NCBI GenBank assembly: GCA_023078555.1
Contig: CM041203.1
Coordinates: 2,371,481 to 2,435,480, forward strand
Direction: 5' to 3'
DNA length: 64,000 bases
Source of the DNA: Ulva prolifera
Lineage: Eukaryota; Chlorophyta; Ulvophyceae; Ulvales; Ulvaceae
A program made the translations under genes and the position numbers. Numbering within the stretch: position 1 is the stretch's first letter; each line of letters starts with the position of its first letter. This document shows, piece by piece, positions 23,301 through 35,492 of this stretch. The notes below the pieces were generated by a model, which saw nothing but the letters and a program-made list of their open reading frames with translations, was not told the origin of the DNA and searched no databases.

Positions 23301-25230
23301 CCGAAAGCCGGGACCAAAAGTACCATGGGTCCAAGTACCATGGGTCCAATGGGTTGAGGACGGAGTAAAAGGTACCCCCTCCGTTTCAGGAGTTCGTGGG
23401 TTCGATTCTGCGTGCGCTTTGGGGAATCGAATCGGCCGTACGTGACCACCTCGCTTAGCACAGGAGGAGGCCCTGTGCGTTGCGTACGGTCGTCTGAGGG
23501 GGGTTTCCAGGTGGTTTACCCCTTCGGCATATGTGGTCCCGTTAATTCGGAGTTGTCAATGTCCAATAGGATACGGCTCAGTAAATTCAGGTTTACTTTA
23601 CTTTACCATGGTGCTGTGGTGGATCGTGCTGAGCTCGTGGAGTATCGTTTCCCAACCCTTCTGCTGCGCAGATCAACACCCGAGCCACACCCATCTACAA
23701 AAGCACGGGATGAGGTCCTGTGAGTGGCATGTAGTCCCCGTCATCTGGAGCTGTCAACGCTCTTTATGTGATATAGCTGGTCCATCGGTTCATCGTATCG
23801 TGTCCTGTACATGAACTGGCTTCTGTGCCCGGGCGATGCTGAGTCACCGCCAATACGGCGAGGCTGACGCGGCGCAGCTAGACCCCTGCCTCCTCGAATC
23901 TCCCTCTTCTTCAAGACATCGCTCACTGCTGAGTCATCGCACGCGACAGAGCACAGCGCATGCACACCTGTTTTCCATCACAGCCTGTGCGGCACGCGCC
24001 CCGTGCCCCTGGCCCCTCACCCGCACCTCTGCAACCTGTACCGCCCACCAACCCACGCCTCCGCCCGGTGCCCGCAGTTCCCACGCGCACAGCACCAGTC
24101 CCAGCCCGCGGCCGCATGCATGCATGCATGCAGGCGTACGATGCAAAGTACATCCCGGACACCTGCAACATGCTCCTCAAGTGGAAGCCCTCCTCCCACA
24201 ACTCCGTGGACTTCACCCTCCTGCCCGAGGGCCACGCGGCGGTACAGGCGAGCCCGGAGTGCCGCGCCGCGGCCGCTGGGGGCCAGCGGCTGTTCCTGGG
24301 CGTGTGGGCGGAGGCGCGGGTCGTCATCGCGTTTGACGTCGACCACAGCCGCATGGCGGCGCTCGGCCCGGACGACAGCCTGAAGAAGTCGCTGACGACG
24401 AACCCGGCGCGGGTCGCGTTCCCGGGGGGCGAGGACCCGGAGGAGTTTCACGGCGTGGTAATCGAGTGTAACTTCGACGCGGACGCGCACACGTGGTGCT
24501 TCATGCGGGACCGCGCAAAGTGCGCCACCCGCCGACGGTGAACGATGCGCCGCGCTGTCCTGTAGGGAGTACCTGTGGTCGTGGTGTGTGCTGTGGGGTG
24601 CCGCCGGTACCATGCCTCGGTGAAGTGGGCTTCTGTGTGAGGTATGACGAGCGGTGCAGAACAATATGGGTATGGTGGCGGGCTGCATGCAGAAATGTGG
24701 CCAGCGGTGTGAGCATGCGGCGCATGCCAGCGCATCGTGAGCTTGACGCCAGCGTTAGCCCATGCATCGATGGGCTCCGAGCTGCCTTCGGCCCAGCTCT
24801 GCTGCAGAGGCGTCTGTCCACGTGGGGCGTGCGGTGCTCTGCAGGTACATCTGACCACGCTATCTCGGTCAATGATTTCCCTGGTGCAAGCAGCCCGAGT
24901 AGACCACAAGAGACCTCCAAGCATGGCTGCAGCACTGCTCAGGAGGCCAGCAGGATGTAACAATAGCGCTGTGAGGGCTGCGGCAGCACTGGACTCGAAG
25001 CTGATTTCCCTGGTGCAACCGTCGGGCTGTGGTGCAGGGACAAGGAGACCCCGAATGCGCTCAACACCTACCTGAAGGTCGTGAAATCGATTGTCTCCGC
25101 AATCGATGAGAAGGACATCCAGGAGCAGTTCAAGCTGGCGTACATGCTGGGCAAGGAGAAGTATGCGAAGGACATCGCCGGGCAGCGGGCCATGGCGCAG
25201 CATCGCCCCGGTAGCCACGCTCGAAGGTGA
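17324..25230 (+). CDS. RNGTT: Bifunctional mRNA capping enzyme (triphosphatase-guanylyltransferase)
   Basis: The enzyme removes the 5' gamma-phosphate and adds GMP to nascent nuclear mRNA. Exons are 17324-17363, 17496-17944, 18559-18846, 19365-19666, 20115-20314, 20892-20983, 21520-21683, 22238-22604, 22983-23192, 24134-24519 and 25038-25230, giving about 896 residues against ~600 in animals. The excess is an acidic, low-complexity N-terminal extension of ~140 residues and a charged insert before the phosphatase loop. The cysteine-phosphatase half has LPPGWAKCPNSG, GTVIDLTMSRRYY and the P-loop HCTHGFNRSG (C~330), then KARPPGIYKDEYI. The guanylyltransferase half has LEFPGSQPVSL, the lysyl-GMP motif KADGTRYM (K~518), LVEGEMVID, HENDGLIL, LKWKPSSHNSVDF and CFMRDR. 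Donors after 20983 (GCGCGT) and 23192 (GCACGG) appear to be GC; for the first, a GT alternative a few codons upstream exists. Confidence 0.95.
23320..23349. repeat. 15-bp tandem duplication in a capping-enzyme intron
   Basis: GTACCATGGGTCCAA occurs twice back to back within the intron 23193-24133. It is short and could be a replication-slippage product. Confidence 0.8.
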
Positions 25231-25758
25231 CCGACGCAGGCCCCATTTGGAGTCACGCAGCGTGCCCGTGCTGCAGCACAGCCCTTTCGAGGTTGCCGTC
25301 ATGATAGATCCGTGGTGGAGTCGTGGCAGGTTTTGTGCACTGCCTGTGCATCCATTTGCAGCTGCAGAGGCAGCAGAGCTCACAGTGAGTATCACCACGG
25401 CTGTGCGTTGGTGCGGAAGAGGACGGCGAGTCGTGTGGTTACCAGCTTACAACAGTTCTCAGGCGGTGTGTATGTTCTGAGGAGGCGGCCAGGTTTGCAT
25501 CGGCCGTGGCTTTCCAGGCATACAAGCGATTCCTTTCCAGGCATATGATGTGCCTTTGGGGTGGTGGCGTGGGGGACGATTCGAGCTGGCACAGTGGTTA
25601 CAGAGACAGCTGCAGACTACCGGCAGGAATCCGTGAGGCTAGGATGTGAAGGGGGGTCAATCGCCAGAACGAGGGCATCATGGCCCCCGGGGTCGGGGAC
25701 AATGTTGGAGGCTTGCGACAGGGAAAGCTGTAAGGGCTGCATGATGGCCCTGTATTCT
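25231..25758. other. Convergent 3' spacer
   Basis: This lies between the stop codons of two converging genes, the capping enzyme (+) and HPRT (-). It should hold both 3' UTRs. No RNA gene or repeat was seen. Confidence 0.55.
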
Positions 25759-26611
25759 TTATTGTTCTTGGTATATGTGTGGCTTGAGAACTCCGACGTA
25801 CGGCAACGTCCTGTAATCTTCATCATAGTCCATGCCATACCTGCACGCAGGGTCAAACACTGAACGCTGTGTACTGCGAGAACAACCGGGGCAGCCTGTG
25901 AACAGAACACACGATTGCTTGCTGTGTGTATCACAGCACGTGGGCTGCGCACCCGACCACAAAGCTGTCTTCGCACTTGAATCCCTCAAAATGGACTGGA
26001 ACTTCAACCTTTCTCCTCGCGAGTTTGTTGAGCAGGGCCGCGACCTTGACGCTGAGAGCCCCGTTTTCCTTCATCCTCTTGATCAGCTTGTCAAGAGTCC
26101 CGCCAGTGTCAACAATGTCTTCAACGATGATGACATGTCGCCCCTCCACCGCTATCCTTGAGCAGTCCTGAAGAGAGAAGTACAGGCTACAGCTCTGAAG
26201 AATAGCTCTGAATCGCCTGGGATGGTGTTGCGATCTAGTTCCAAATGTTCGCGTTGCCGGGGTGTGCAAGCCAGTGCCAGGTGATGGTGTACACATGCAA
26301 CAGCCCAGGTGCAGCTCTCACACCTGAATCTTGACCTCCCCTGACGATACCGTGCCAGATCCGTACGAAGATGCCCGGATGAAGTCAATTTGCATCCCAT
26401 CTGGAACTGGAGTGATGCACTTGGCTAGGTCGGATGCAAACATGTAAGCACCTGTCACGGTCACCATCAGCAGGGGCTTGAGATCAGCGTATTCCTTAGC
26501 GATCATGGCACCGAGCTCATGGCATTTCTCATTCAGAATTGCTTCACTGTAAAGGATACTCTCAACATCGGGGTGCGGGCTCAGTGTGGACTCAGGCATC
26601 TTCTCAGCCAT
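25759..26611 (-). CDS. HPRT: Hypoxanthine-guanine phosphoribosyltransferase
   Basis: The enzyme converts hypoxanthine or guanine plus PRPP to IMP or GMP in purine salvage. Exons are 26611-26324, 26167-25953 and 25840-25759, giving 194 residues, the compact length seen in many protists. Motifs are present in order: the flexible-loop segment IDFIRASSYGSGTVSSGEV, the PRPP loop VIIVEDIVDTGGT (~108-120), and the C-terminal LPYVGVLKPHIY. The second junction restores FVVG-YGMDYDEDYR exactly, using a GTGCGC donor. The ATG at 26611 (MAEKMPESTLSP) was chosen because upstream codons in the same frame look unlike the family. No targeting peptide is obvious, so a cytosolic enzyme is likely. Confidence 0.95.
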
Positions 26612-27161
26612 GGCCGGGTGGCTGTTTCGGAAGTCGGGCGACGCACAAAGCAGGACACCCACAGTTGCGCGTCTCCCACAGCCGGTGCCAGGCCTTTCAC
26701 TTCTCCCAAGTAACCGCACGTGCAACAGATCCCGTGTTGCTATCGACTATACGGTGACTTTTCAGGCAGTGCATGCATCCGGGACTCGACTGTGGGGTGT
26801 AGACAAATGCACCAGCTCCGCCAAGAGAAGTCACCACACGGTATCAACGCATCGCACGGTCGAAAAATGCAGTGCTAATCAAGTTCAAGGCTTAGGTGAC
26901 CAAAGCAGTGCCATTTTGTTGTTGAGTGTTCTGTTCTCCAATGCCGCGTTGCATCTTACAGTGACTTTTTTACTCAGAGAGGAAGACATCAGCGGCCATG
27001 CCATTTAAGAATGTGGCACGAAGTGCAGACCTCGGGTTGCAACATGCTTACCAAAGACCACTCAACGTGCTGGACCTGTCCAGGCTGAACGATCAGCTGC
27101 ACGGCCAACATGTGCACGATGTGAAGAATGTTTGAATGCAGCCAAAAAGCTGTTCAGGTCA
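26612..27161. other. Spacer between HPRT start and FEN1 stop
   Basis: Both neighbours are on the minus strand, so this holds the HPRT promoter and the FEN1 3' UTR. No other coding segment or repeat was recognised. Confidence 0.55.
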
Positions 27162-30100
27162 TCATTTTTTGCCACCCCCCAGCTTCTTCGCGACTTTGCC
27201 CTTGACTTTTGATGCCGGTTCTTTCTTCTTCACACCAGTTTTCGCGCCAAGTTTTGCCTTGGGTGCAGACGGCATCACCTGGATGGCATTTGTTGTCAGC
27301 AATTGCGTAGAATGTGTCCCAGACACAAGCAATCTGTAATTGCCTGCAGCCAGTTTCGGTGGAAGTAGTTGTACCTTGAAGAAGGACTCCATCCTGTTTT
27401 GATTTGCCTTGCTTTTAGCTGCTGCCATTTTGTCAATTGCTGACCTGACCCGCTCCTCAGAGAACTGTTTCTCGTGACAGAGATATCCAACTAGCCCATC
27501 CACATCGGGCGCTTTCCAGTTGAGCGCTGGCATCTTGTCCTTGTCAAGCACATCTGGAGCTTTGAACAGCTGCCTCGCTTCCTGTAATCGCAACACACCT
27601 CATGCTGCACTACGGTGGCACATTGATACCCACAGGTCCACTCCGGAGCTGGCGCTGACTGTGCGGCACGTCACTGTCTCCTACAGGTTCCCTACGGCAG
27701 CATGAAAGAATGCAGCATGCAGGCATGGCGTCCCCACAAATACCGGTCAGGTCCCTCAGACAATGGGTACACTGCTGACGGTTGGACACCCCACACCGTG
27801 TGTCTAGATGAGAAACAGCAGCCAATAGGGACGCACATCGACGGGGAATGGATCAGGGATCGCATATTTGGTCTTGTCGAGGCTCTCGATGACTTTCTCG
27901 AGTGTCTTGTGTTGAACTATCAGCTTGTACGCCGTCTTTGGCCCGATACCTCGAATCGTTCCGCAGTAGTCACATCCACACAGGATGCAAATGTCAATGA
28001 ACTGCTCCTGTAACACACCAGAAGTCACGCCATGAATTCCAATGCTTTACAGCTTTACCGGAAGCATAACTGGGCGAGCCTATGGCCGTGAGCTGTGAAA
28101 CAACCACACCAGCTTTGCCCCCACCATAAACCGCCGTCACTACAAACATACACTTAAACGCCTCCGAGAGTTGCAACTGCCGCCTGTCTTCTGACCGCAG
28201 GAAGCACATGTATCAATTGTCACCAGCATCCGGACACAGGCAAGAGCAGCAGGAGCGAGGGCATACAGGTGTGATCTCCATTTGCTTGAGCATGGTTTCA
28301 TAGTCAAACTCATCAATCGTGAGCTTCTGATTGCTCCCAGGTGCCATCAGATGCCGAATGAGCTTTGGTGTGCCGAACGTAAGAGCATCCATATCATCGG
28401 TCGCTACACCATACACGAGACCCTCCTTGCACATCGAGCAGCATTGAGCCTCGGCCTCAGATGGAGCCTGCACCATGCCGTCATGGCCGTTGCTGCCACT
28501 GACGAAGGGCTTGCGCATGCACATGTGAAGCCATGCAGCCCCTCCTGCCACAAGAGCTCACGCACACTTCGCAGACGATATAGTCAAAGAAGACGTCAAC
28601 AAAGAAATCCAGGGCCCTTTGGGCGTTTGGGGACATACATGCGACACTACACCCAAGCCACCACTGCGACACAGGAAAACTGCAGCTGAGTACATTGGGA
28701 CAGAGAATATGGGTCAGTGATTGAAGAGCAGTTGCTTGGCCGAGAGTGCTAGCCCTTGTTGACTCAGTCTGCGCTCAGCATGGACAGCAATACAACATGC
28801 GACGATGCACAGCTGATAGACTCTTGACACATCAGGAGAGGGGCTATCAAACACATGTCTACGCCATTGTCTGCTCCAGCACGAATGCGCAGCAACGCAA
28901 GCAAAACGGCGCTCAAGTTCCGACTCCCTGCAAAAATAACGAAAGCACTGCAGATGCCAGCAAGGAAATGAGACGGTGCGTTGCACACCTCAATGAAGGG
29001 GACCCCCATAAGCTGCAGCAGTTTCTTGCAGTCATCCACATGCTGTTTCGTGACTTTGACTGTCCGCTTGCTGAAGCGCTCTATTGCCTCTGCATCCCCC
29101 TTCTCTTGGGCGGCTTTTAGCTCCTCTTGTGCATCATCTCTCCGCCCAAATCTGCAAACACGTCCTACTACGTTGACAATATCATCACATGATTGACCAG
29201 AACTAATTGATAGACCATATGGTAACCAGCAAATTGTCTAGGCATTGCTTGCTGCATCAAATCGTTGCCTGTCAAGACTGCAAATGCCAAAATCTCAGCT
29301 GCCGCCCAAGTCATGCAGCCTGACGTCAGGATTCACAAGCTACTTTTACACTATGTTTCTGCTCCGAATTCAGATACACAATATTCCTCAATAACCTGAC
29401 AAGCATGGACACCCGTCTCAGGCAACGTAGAGGCAGGGATATGGGTTTGTATGTCTACAAAAGCGCAGACATCATCAAATTAGGCTAGGTGCGTAGGCTA
29501 CACAAACTAGGTAGCAGGATAGATCATACCGCCTGTCGAGCTCATCCCGTTTCATTTGAGGCGGCTTGCCATCGAAGACGTAGACTGGCTTCATGCCGGC
29601 CTGAATCATTCTTGAAGTTCTATAGAACATTCCTTGAATATGACTGCAAACAAATTCACCTGACCATAGCTTGGACACAATCTGGGACACTGAAACGATC
29701 TTGCCAAAATGTTGACAGAACCTGCTCGTACCTGGTGATCTCCCCAGCCTCGTTCGATAACAGCTGATCACCAACGCGACCTACCACGATCTGTAGACAC
29801 CCACTATCCTTCAGTGCTGTTTGCTGCTCCGACGATACATGCCCATTGGGTATGCCAAGCAGGTGAGCCAATCAGGAAAGGAGCCGGACCAGGAATTGAT
29901 ACAGAGACATGCTGGCATCGACAGCGATTTTGCGTCCAAAATAATTTTCAAATTTCTGAACCTTCACTGAAGTTGGAGCATGGTCCCCAATGAGTTTCGA
30001 TAGGCCCTGCACGTATACATGCCATACCTGACCTGCTGCCTGCAGTTTGAACTTGGCATGCGGATACTGCTACACAACCAGATAAATATGCACAGAAGCA

Positions 30101-30192
30101 CCCGCATGAGCTTCTCCTGTCATGACAGATCGGTTTACATGCTCTTGGGAGAGGGCCGGGAGAGACAGTCCGGAGCGTACATGGATACCCAT
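27162..30192 (-). CDS. FEN1: Flap endonuclease 1
   Basis: This structure-specific nuclease removes 5' flaps during Okazaki-fragment maturation and base-excision repair. Exons are 30192-30181 (12 nt, MGIH), 30006-29890, 29790-29732, 29643-29530, 29151-28989, 28467-28267, 28007-27837 and 27581-27162, giving ~418 residues. Key blocks are [38 protein letters not shown], the acidic [21 protein letters not shown] and [17 protein letters not shown]; the expected metal-binding acidic residues are visible. The PCNA-binding box QNRMESFF is followed by ~65 residues ending in a K-rich tail, slightly longer than usual. All introns are GT-AG. The 12-nt first exon was found by requiring the invariant MGI start and a phase-0 GTACGC donor. 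Confidence 0.95.
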
Positions 30193-30871
30193 GCTGCGTC
30201 ACAGCTGATATATCTCTTGGGATCTCGAATGAAACGATTATTCGATGCCAACACTGGCTCAGACGTATAAAGTTATGTGTGCCGCTGAGGAGGTTGCGGC
30301 CAACCGCATGTCGCAGAGCCAGTTCACGGATGACAGAGCTTCACGAATTCGGGCGACACCTCAGCTACATGTATGAAGGATCCCATACTACCCAACTTTC
30401 TGGAATACGTAATCACTTGAGATGCTGTAGAGCTCCGGGCGCGCGGGGCTTCAGGCGAGGCATCCCACTGCCTGCTGTGCCCGTCCATGCATACCACATC
30501 TATACACTTCTTCATGTATACATGCGTGCACGCACCAGAAGCCGCCCATTCTTGACCAAAATCTTCTCAGAGTTGATTACATGTTGTGATTTGCACTATG
30601 TCCCGATGCAATGTTGAGGCGGGCCAGATTAATCTTAATCGGGCCAGATTAATCAATTGGCACCTCGATGGAATGCAACGTGAGCAAAGCCACGTGCACA
30701 TATCATTGACAAGGGGATGAATTGACAACCCACAACACACAGACCAGGCGATCGCTCACACAGCTATCCGCCGCGACGTCGCCAACACAGTGGGATCACC
30801 TGCGTAAGACATGCTCTCCCCTGAGGTCACAATTGTCTCGAGGAACCATGCCCAAGAGAAATAAGCACACT
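30193..30871. other. FEN1 promoter region and hydrolase 3' flank
   Basis: No coding segment was recognised. At 30621-30660 a 20-bp period repeats twice: GGGCCAGATTAATC is identical in both units and the remaining six bases differ. Its location ~430 bases upstream of the FEN1 start could be regulatory. Confidence 0.5.
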
Positions 30872-31805
30872 TCACTCTGGGACGGCAAGCACCTCGTCTA
30901 AGAAATCAAGTGTTGACTGCCAAGACTGGTGTGCAACACGCGGGCAGAACTGAAAGCCTGCCTCTGCATCATCCGGGGTGTTTTTCTCTGCTCGGGAGAA
31001 TGCATGCATCACATTTGCTCCGTACAGCCTGACCTCATACTCAACCTCCCTCTCTTCCATTTCGTCTACAAAGCCCTCAAACATGCTCGGTGTAACAAAC
31101 GGGTCTTTGCGTCCGTGGAATGCCAGCACTCGAGCAGTCATTGGCTCGCTCTCTGGCATCCACCTATCTAGGATGCCGTGGAAGGACACAACACCTTGTA
31201 GGTGTGCGCCGCTGCGGGCGAGGTCAAGGACACACTTGCCTCCGAGGCAGTACCCAATAGCAGCAATTCGGTTTGCATCCACCTTGTCCATGCGCTGCAG
31301 GAGATGCAGAGCTGCTGTCGCACGCTCTGCAATCAGCCCGCGCCGCTCTTTCAGGGGGGCATTCGCCTTGTTCTTTTCCTCTCCAGTGACCACATCAGCA
31401 GCACCGAACAGATCTAGAGCAAATGCGTAGTACCCAGAGAGAGCCAGCTTTGTCAAAACCTCTTGAATGAAATCGTCGTGTGGACCGATTGCAGTGTGTC
31501 CTACCAGCACTGCTGCCTGCATGCACGGCGACCACTCACATCCGAGTCGTTAACTGTATTCGGACATCACAGTTGTAGAGAGTCAGTTTTAAGCCGACAA
31601 TCATTCGCTGTGTTGCACGGCCTGCTGCACGCCTATGCAAGCATGTGGCAGACTGACATGGCAGTGCGGGATGCGCTTCCAGCATCAACAACAGAAGGAC
31701 CGCTCGTACCTTTTGATGCTGTGGATGATCGTCCACAAACGCAGAGTATCCCTTGAGCTCGATCCCATCGCAATCATACTGCACGAGCTCTCGCGCAACC
31801 GTCAT
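30872..31805 (-). CDS. Dienelactone hydrolase family protein
   Basis: This is an alpha/beta-hydrolase with a cysteine nucleophile. Exons are 31805-31710 and 31516-30872, giving 246 residues, the usual family length. The N-terminal VQYDCDGIELKGYSAF matches family starts. The nucleophile elbow is GYCLGG (C122); the acid and base are in HGRKDPFV (D170) and VMHAFS (H203). Homologues hydrolyse dienelactones or carboxymethylenebutenolidase-type esters, but in algae the physiological substrate is generally unknown, so no specific reaction is assigned. No targeting peptide or membrane segment is present. The intron is GT-AG with a GTACGA donor. Confidence 0.9.
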
Positions 31806-33117
31806 CCTTGTTACAGAATTAGCATGACACAGTGAAGCATCGCGCCGACGCACATGGCGACAGCATGCGTGCTGAACCGCTGTTGTCAGTGTCAGAATGG
31901 GCATTGATGTACGATGCGCTAGACGAACATGCGCGCCGATTGGGTTTCAGCGGCAGCAGAATCCCGGCAGCGGAACATACATGTGCATTGAACGCGCCGC
32001 AAGCAAGAAGGATGCCGTCACGTATCGGTGTAACGCAGGTGTTCGAATGTTGCGGGCATGGACGTGAAGGATGCTACTGCGCACTCTGAATGTGTGTTGC
32101 CATGGCAGCAATTGCAAGCTGTGCGGTGCACCAGATAATCGAGAGCTTCGTGGATCAAGTTGCGCCGTCATGCACTGCAAACGCCACACTGTACAATCCG
32201 CAGACATATCCGTTGAATTCTATCCGTACAGGGCGATCGACAAGTACAGCGGATGGATTATCTGCGCCGTGGACGCGCTTCCAGAATGCATGCGGCCATA
32301 CTCATCATGCCACAGCCACCTGACGACCGACATGCTGCTTACAGTGCATGGAGCAGATTGTTCATGTAACTCTCGGAGCGACACTGACGCTGCTGGCGTG
32401 TATCGCTGCGTCGCACGAGAGCGACAGAAAGTCAAAGCTGTGCATCGCTGTCGCAGGCAGTTGACAGAATAATGTCCCGTGTGTGACACAAGACAGGACA
32501 AAGTCGGAGAGGCAGGTACCGCAGCAACCGCACAGTACCCAGCACAACCAAGCCACGCCACGACCGACACGAATACAGGACCACTCCGAGGCACCTAAGC
32601 CACTCATTCCTGTGTGAACAGCTGCAACTCGACACCACTTCCATGCAGACAACCCCGCGGAACGCGCGCACAAACACCCACACACGCACACAATATCCGT
32701 TGCCTGGACGGTGTACTGGGCGAGCGGCGCAGTCGGGGCATGGGTGAGCTGCTTGCCGCTCAGGGGTGACTTGGCCTCGTGGCGCGCGCAGGGGCCAAGG
32801 TTTAGAGGTCAGAGCCCCCGGCACAGCCTCGTGCCCAGCAGCGCTCACCCACATGCACATGCCAAGGGTCTCCCTCGCAGTGAAGAGCAGCACAGCGCAG
32901 TGCGGACCGTTCATCATGAGCTCATACAAGTTATATGGGGGCCTGCGGCGGACTGACACCGCCAGCGCGGCCATCAGCACCGCCCACTGCATGCATGCAG
33001 CACAGCAGCCACGAGGTCACAGCCCGCCCCGCACAAGTGCAAGCATCCATGCGAGCACACAGTTCGTTACCTCTCATCGGCTCGCACCAAATCATGTGGG
33101 CATGCATTACTGTACAA
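31806..33117. other. Intergenic region, no supported gene
   Basis: This ~1.3 kb lies between the hydrolase start and the PIG-B stop. Open frames on both strands overlap one another, and none has a recognisable motif. GCATGCATGC words are frequent, as in introns of this genome. Confidence 0.5.
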
Positions 33118-35492
33118 TCACCTGCGCACCACAGCGGGCCGCCCCAGCTTGTATAGCATCACTGATTGCTCCTCAAACACATTCTGCAGGAATTCGGCCT
33201 CTACGTGGTAGCCATGCTCGCCCAGGAATGGAGCTACTGCAGCGGCCATGTCGTTGTAAAGCACAATGTACGCTGGCAGGGGCCTGTAACCATCCTCCTG
33301 CATCACCTGTTCTCCTCCGCATTCGCCGCTGTCCAGGCTGCATGTTGTTTCCTGATCGTCTTCAACCCTCTGACCAACCTCCGACCTACACAAGAATTCA
33401 CTGTCGAAGGCATTTTCATATCAAGACGACCAACTTGAAGCACGACATGAACTAGGGGCTCCACTGAACATGCACAAACACAGCTCCAACGTCGAGCAAA
33501 GATCCATGCAAAACAACCACGAGCCTCGGTGTCAAATCTGAGGCAATACGGAAGTGTTGGCCTCCAGCAAGACATCGCTGCAACCCGCAATTGGCACCCA
33601 TTGTGAGAGGGTTTCGCTGTGCGGTTCAGTGGTCCACAGGTCGCACCCGCAGCCGTAGGAGTCGCACAGCCAGTGCATCGGGTCCGCCTCAAACGCCCGC
33701 TGCTCATCTCTAAACCCCCCGCCAGCCACTGCAGTCACTCCGATGGACCCGGGGGTGTTCTGAGCCCGTGCGGCCTCAAACCACTCGGGCGGGGAGCAGT
33801 CCAGGAAGGTCATCTGGACGTCCTCTCGATGCATGTGTGCCTGCCAGGGCGTGGCATGGCAGTTGGTGAGAAACAGCAGTGAGCTCCCCTGCACAGCAAA
33901 GGCTTGCTGTCGCCCTCTGCACAGGACAGCTGGAACAGCACCCAACAGCCCCGGTGTCCGCCTCCAGGCACAGGAAGTTCTGACAAGGCTCAAAACAGCA
34001 CGAGCCAGAGAACGCACCGCTGGGATGGGCGATCTAGACAAGTGCTCCATGACAGCCACTGTGCCACGCTGGTGTGTGATGCCAAAGTACGCCAACATGG
34101 GCAGCTGCAGCCCGATGGCAGCTGCAGCTACGGCCGTCTGCCACCTGCTCTCCGATGTGGAGTGCGTCCCTGCTTCAGGGCCCGGCTCAGCAGATTCTGT
34201 CGTTGTAGCAGCCCGCTGGCGAAGGCCAGCTGGAGGATGTGCTGATGAGGGTGCAGCAGGCTGCTTGGGGCTTGCAGAGGTGACCTCGCTGGCGTGCGCG
34301 GGTGGAACAGGAGGTAGGTGGGGTACCAGCGGCACAGCTGCGTACATGAGGATGAGCTCGAACGACGGGAGAATGTATCGGAATTCCTTGTGGGGCAGAA
34401 CGCTGTGCATCGCTATTCCCCAGACTCCCAGGGCCAGTGGCCACAAGGGCATTCTGTTGGTGTCCGGTTTTGCTTTCACTGCAGCCCAGATACCCCACAA
34501 AGCTAGGGGAAGCAGCGAGCCGAGCATTGCAGGCATGCCCTGAGAGAAGTACCAGTGGGCTGGATGCGTGCCGTAGTCAGCGCTGGAGTTTTGTATGACA
34601 TTGAATTCAAGATTTACCCATGCTGGGAACACCATCCGGCCGTAGAAGTGCCAATCAAGAAGCCCATTCCCAAACAGGATAGCACTTGCACATGCAAGGC
34701 AGTCACTGAGATAACACGCAGCGTGGCCGGCACGTGCCAGCACGCCTGGTCTTGGCTGTGATGGAACGGATGGTGTATGCAGAAGTTCAAGCGCTGCAAC
34801 TGGCAGGAATAGGACAGCTGCTGGAGGTCTGACTACACAGCAGAGGCCAGCCAGAAGAATAGCTATCGCCCGCCTGATGCGCCGATGTGGTCCCTGGGTG
34901 TGCGCATCTCTGCTGTTGGAGTGTAAAGCCTGATGGTTGATTCGAGGCCAGAACGTCAGAGCGGCCAGGTGGAGAGTTGACTCAACGCAATTGGAGAATG
35001 GGCGGGTGTGCGTGAAGCAATTGAACCAGGACAGGCTCGACACCAGCAGCGCTGGGAGCTGGAGGTGCTTTGGCAGATGTGTGCGGGCGAAGCGCAATAG
35101 CACCACGTCATGAAGGAGAGAAAGAAGGAGTTGCGTGGCTCTTGGTGCTAGTTGCACAGCGGCTGGTGTGTCCAGGTGCAAGAGCTTCAGGATGGTCAGC
35201 GCCGGTGTGAACAGCAGCGGATGGGCGTAGCTGCGGAGTCCAGCTGCCCATTCCCAAGTCAAATGGCCATATCTACAGCACATAAACATGAGCAGCGCGT
35301 GACGCGTGCAACTTTGGAGCTCTGAGCACCGACCAAGCGACAGAGAGCGCACCCGAATACGAGCCGGTGCGCCACCTCTGGGCCCTGCCAGTACTCGTCA
35401 GGATCAAAAGATGTCCGTACAATCACTGCCAACAAAGCTCTCCACAAAACCAAGGCGAACGTGATCCTGCGAGCAGCTTTGGTGCTTATCAT
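33118..35492 (-). CDS. PIGB: GPI mannosyltransferase III (PIG-B/GPI10)
   Basis: This ER membrane enzyme adds the third mannose to the GPI anchor precursor from dolichol-phosphate mannose (GT-C fold, Alg9-like family). Exon 1 is 35492-35353; exon 2 starts at 35272 and runs to about 33598; the last exon is 33297-33118; total roughly 660 residues. The luminal motif FDPDEYWQ (D and E typical of GT-C enzymes) is at ~29-36. The junction restores VFG-YGHLTWEWAAGLRSYAHP. Further blocks are GLLDWHFYGRMVFPAWV, YGTHPAHWYFSQGMPAM, LPHKEFRYILPS and LLFLTNCHATPW. Many hydrophobic helices are visible. A proline/serine-rich stretch separates the last helices. The donor ending exon 2 (GTGCCA proposed) is uncertain; the last exon matches the family C-terminus. 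Confidence 0.92.

Noticed and set aside
23385-23440. GGTTCGATTC, a tRNA B-box-like word
   Set aside because: The flanking bases do not form a T stem or a cloverleaf, and no matching A box lies upstream. The nearby GAATCGAA merely makes a short inverted repeat.
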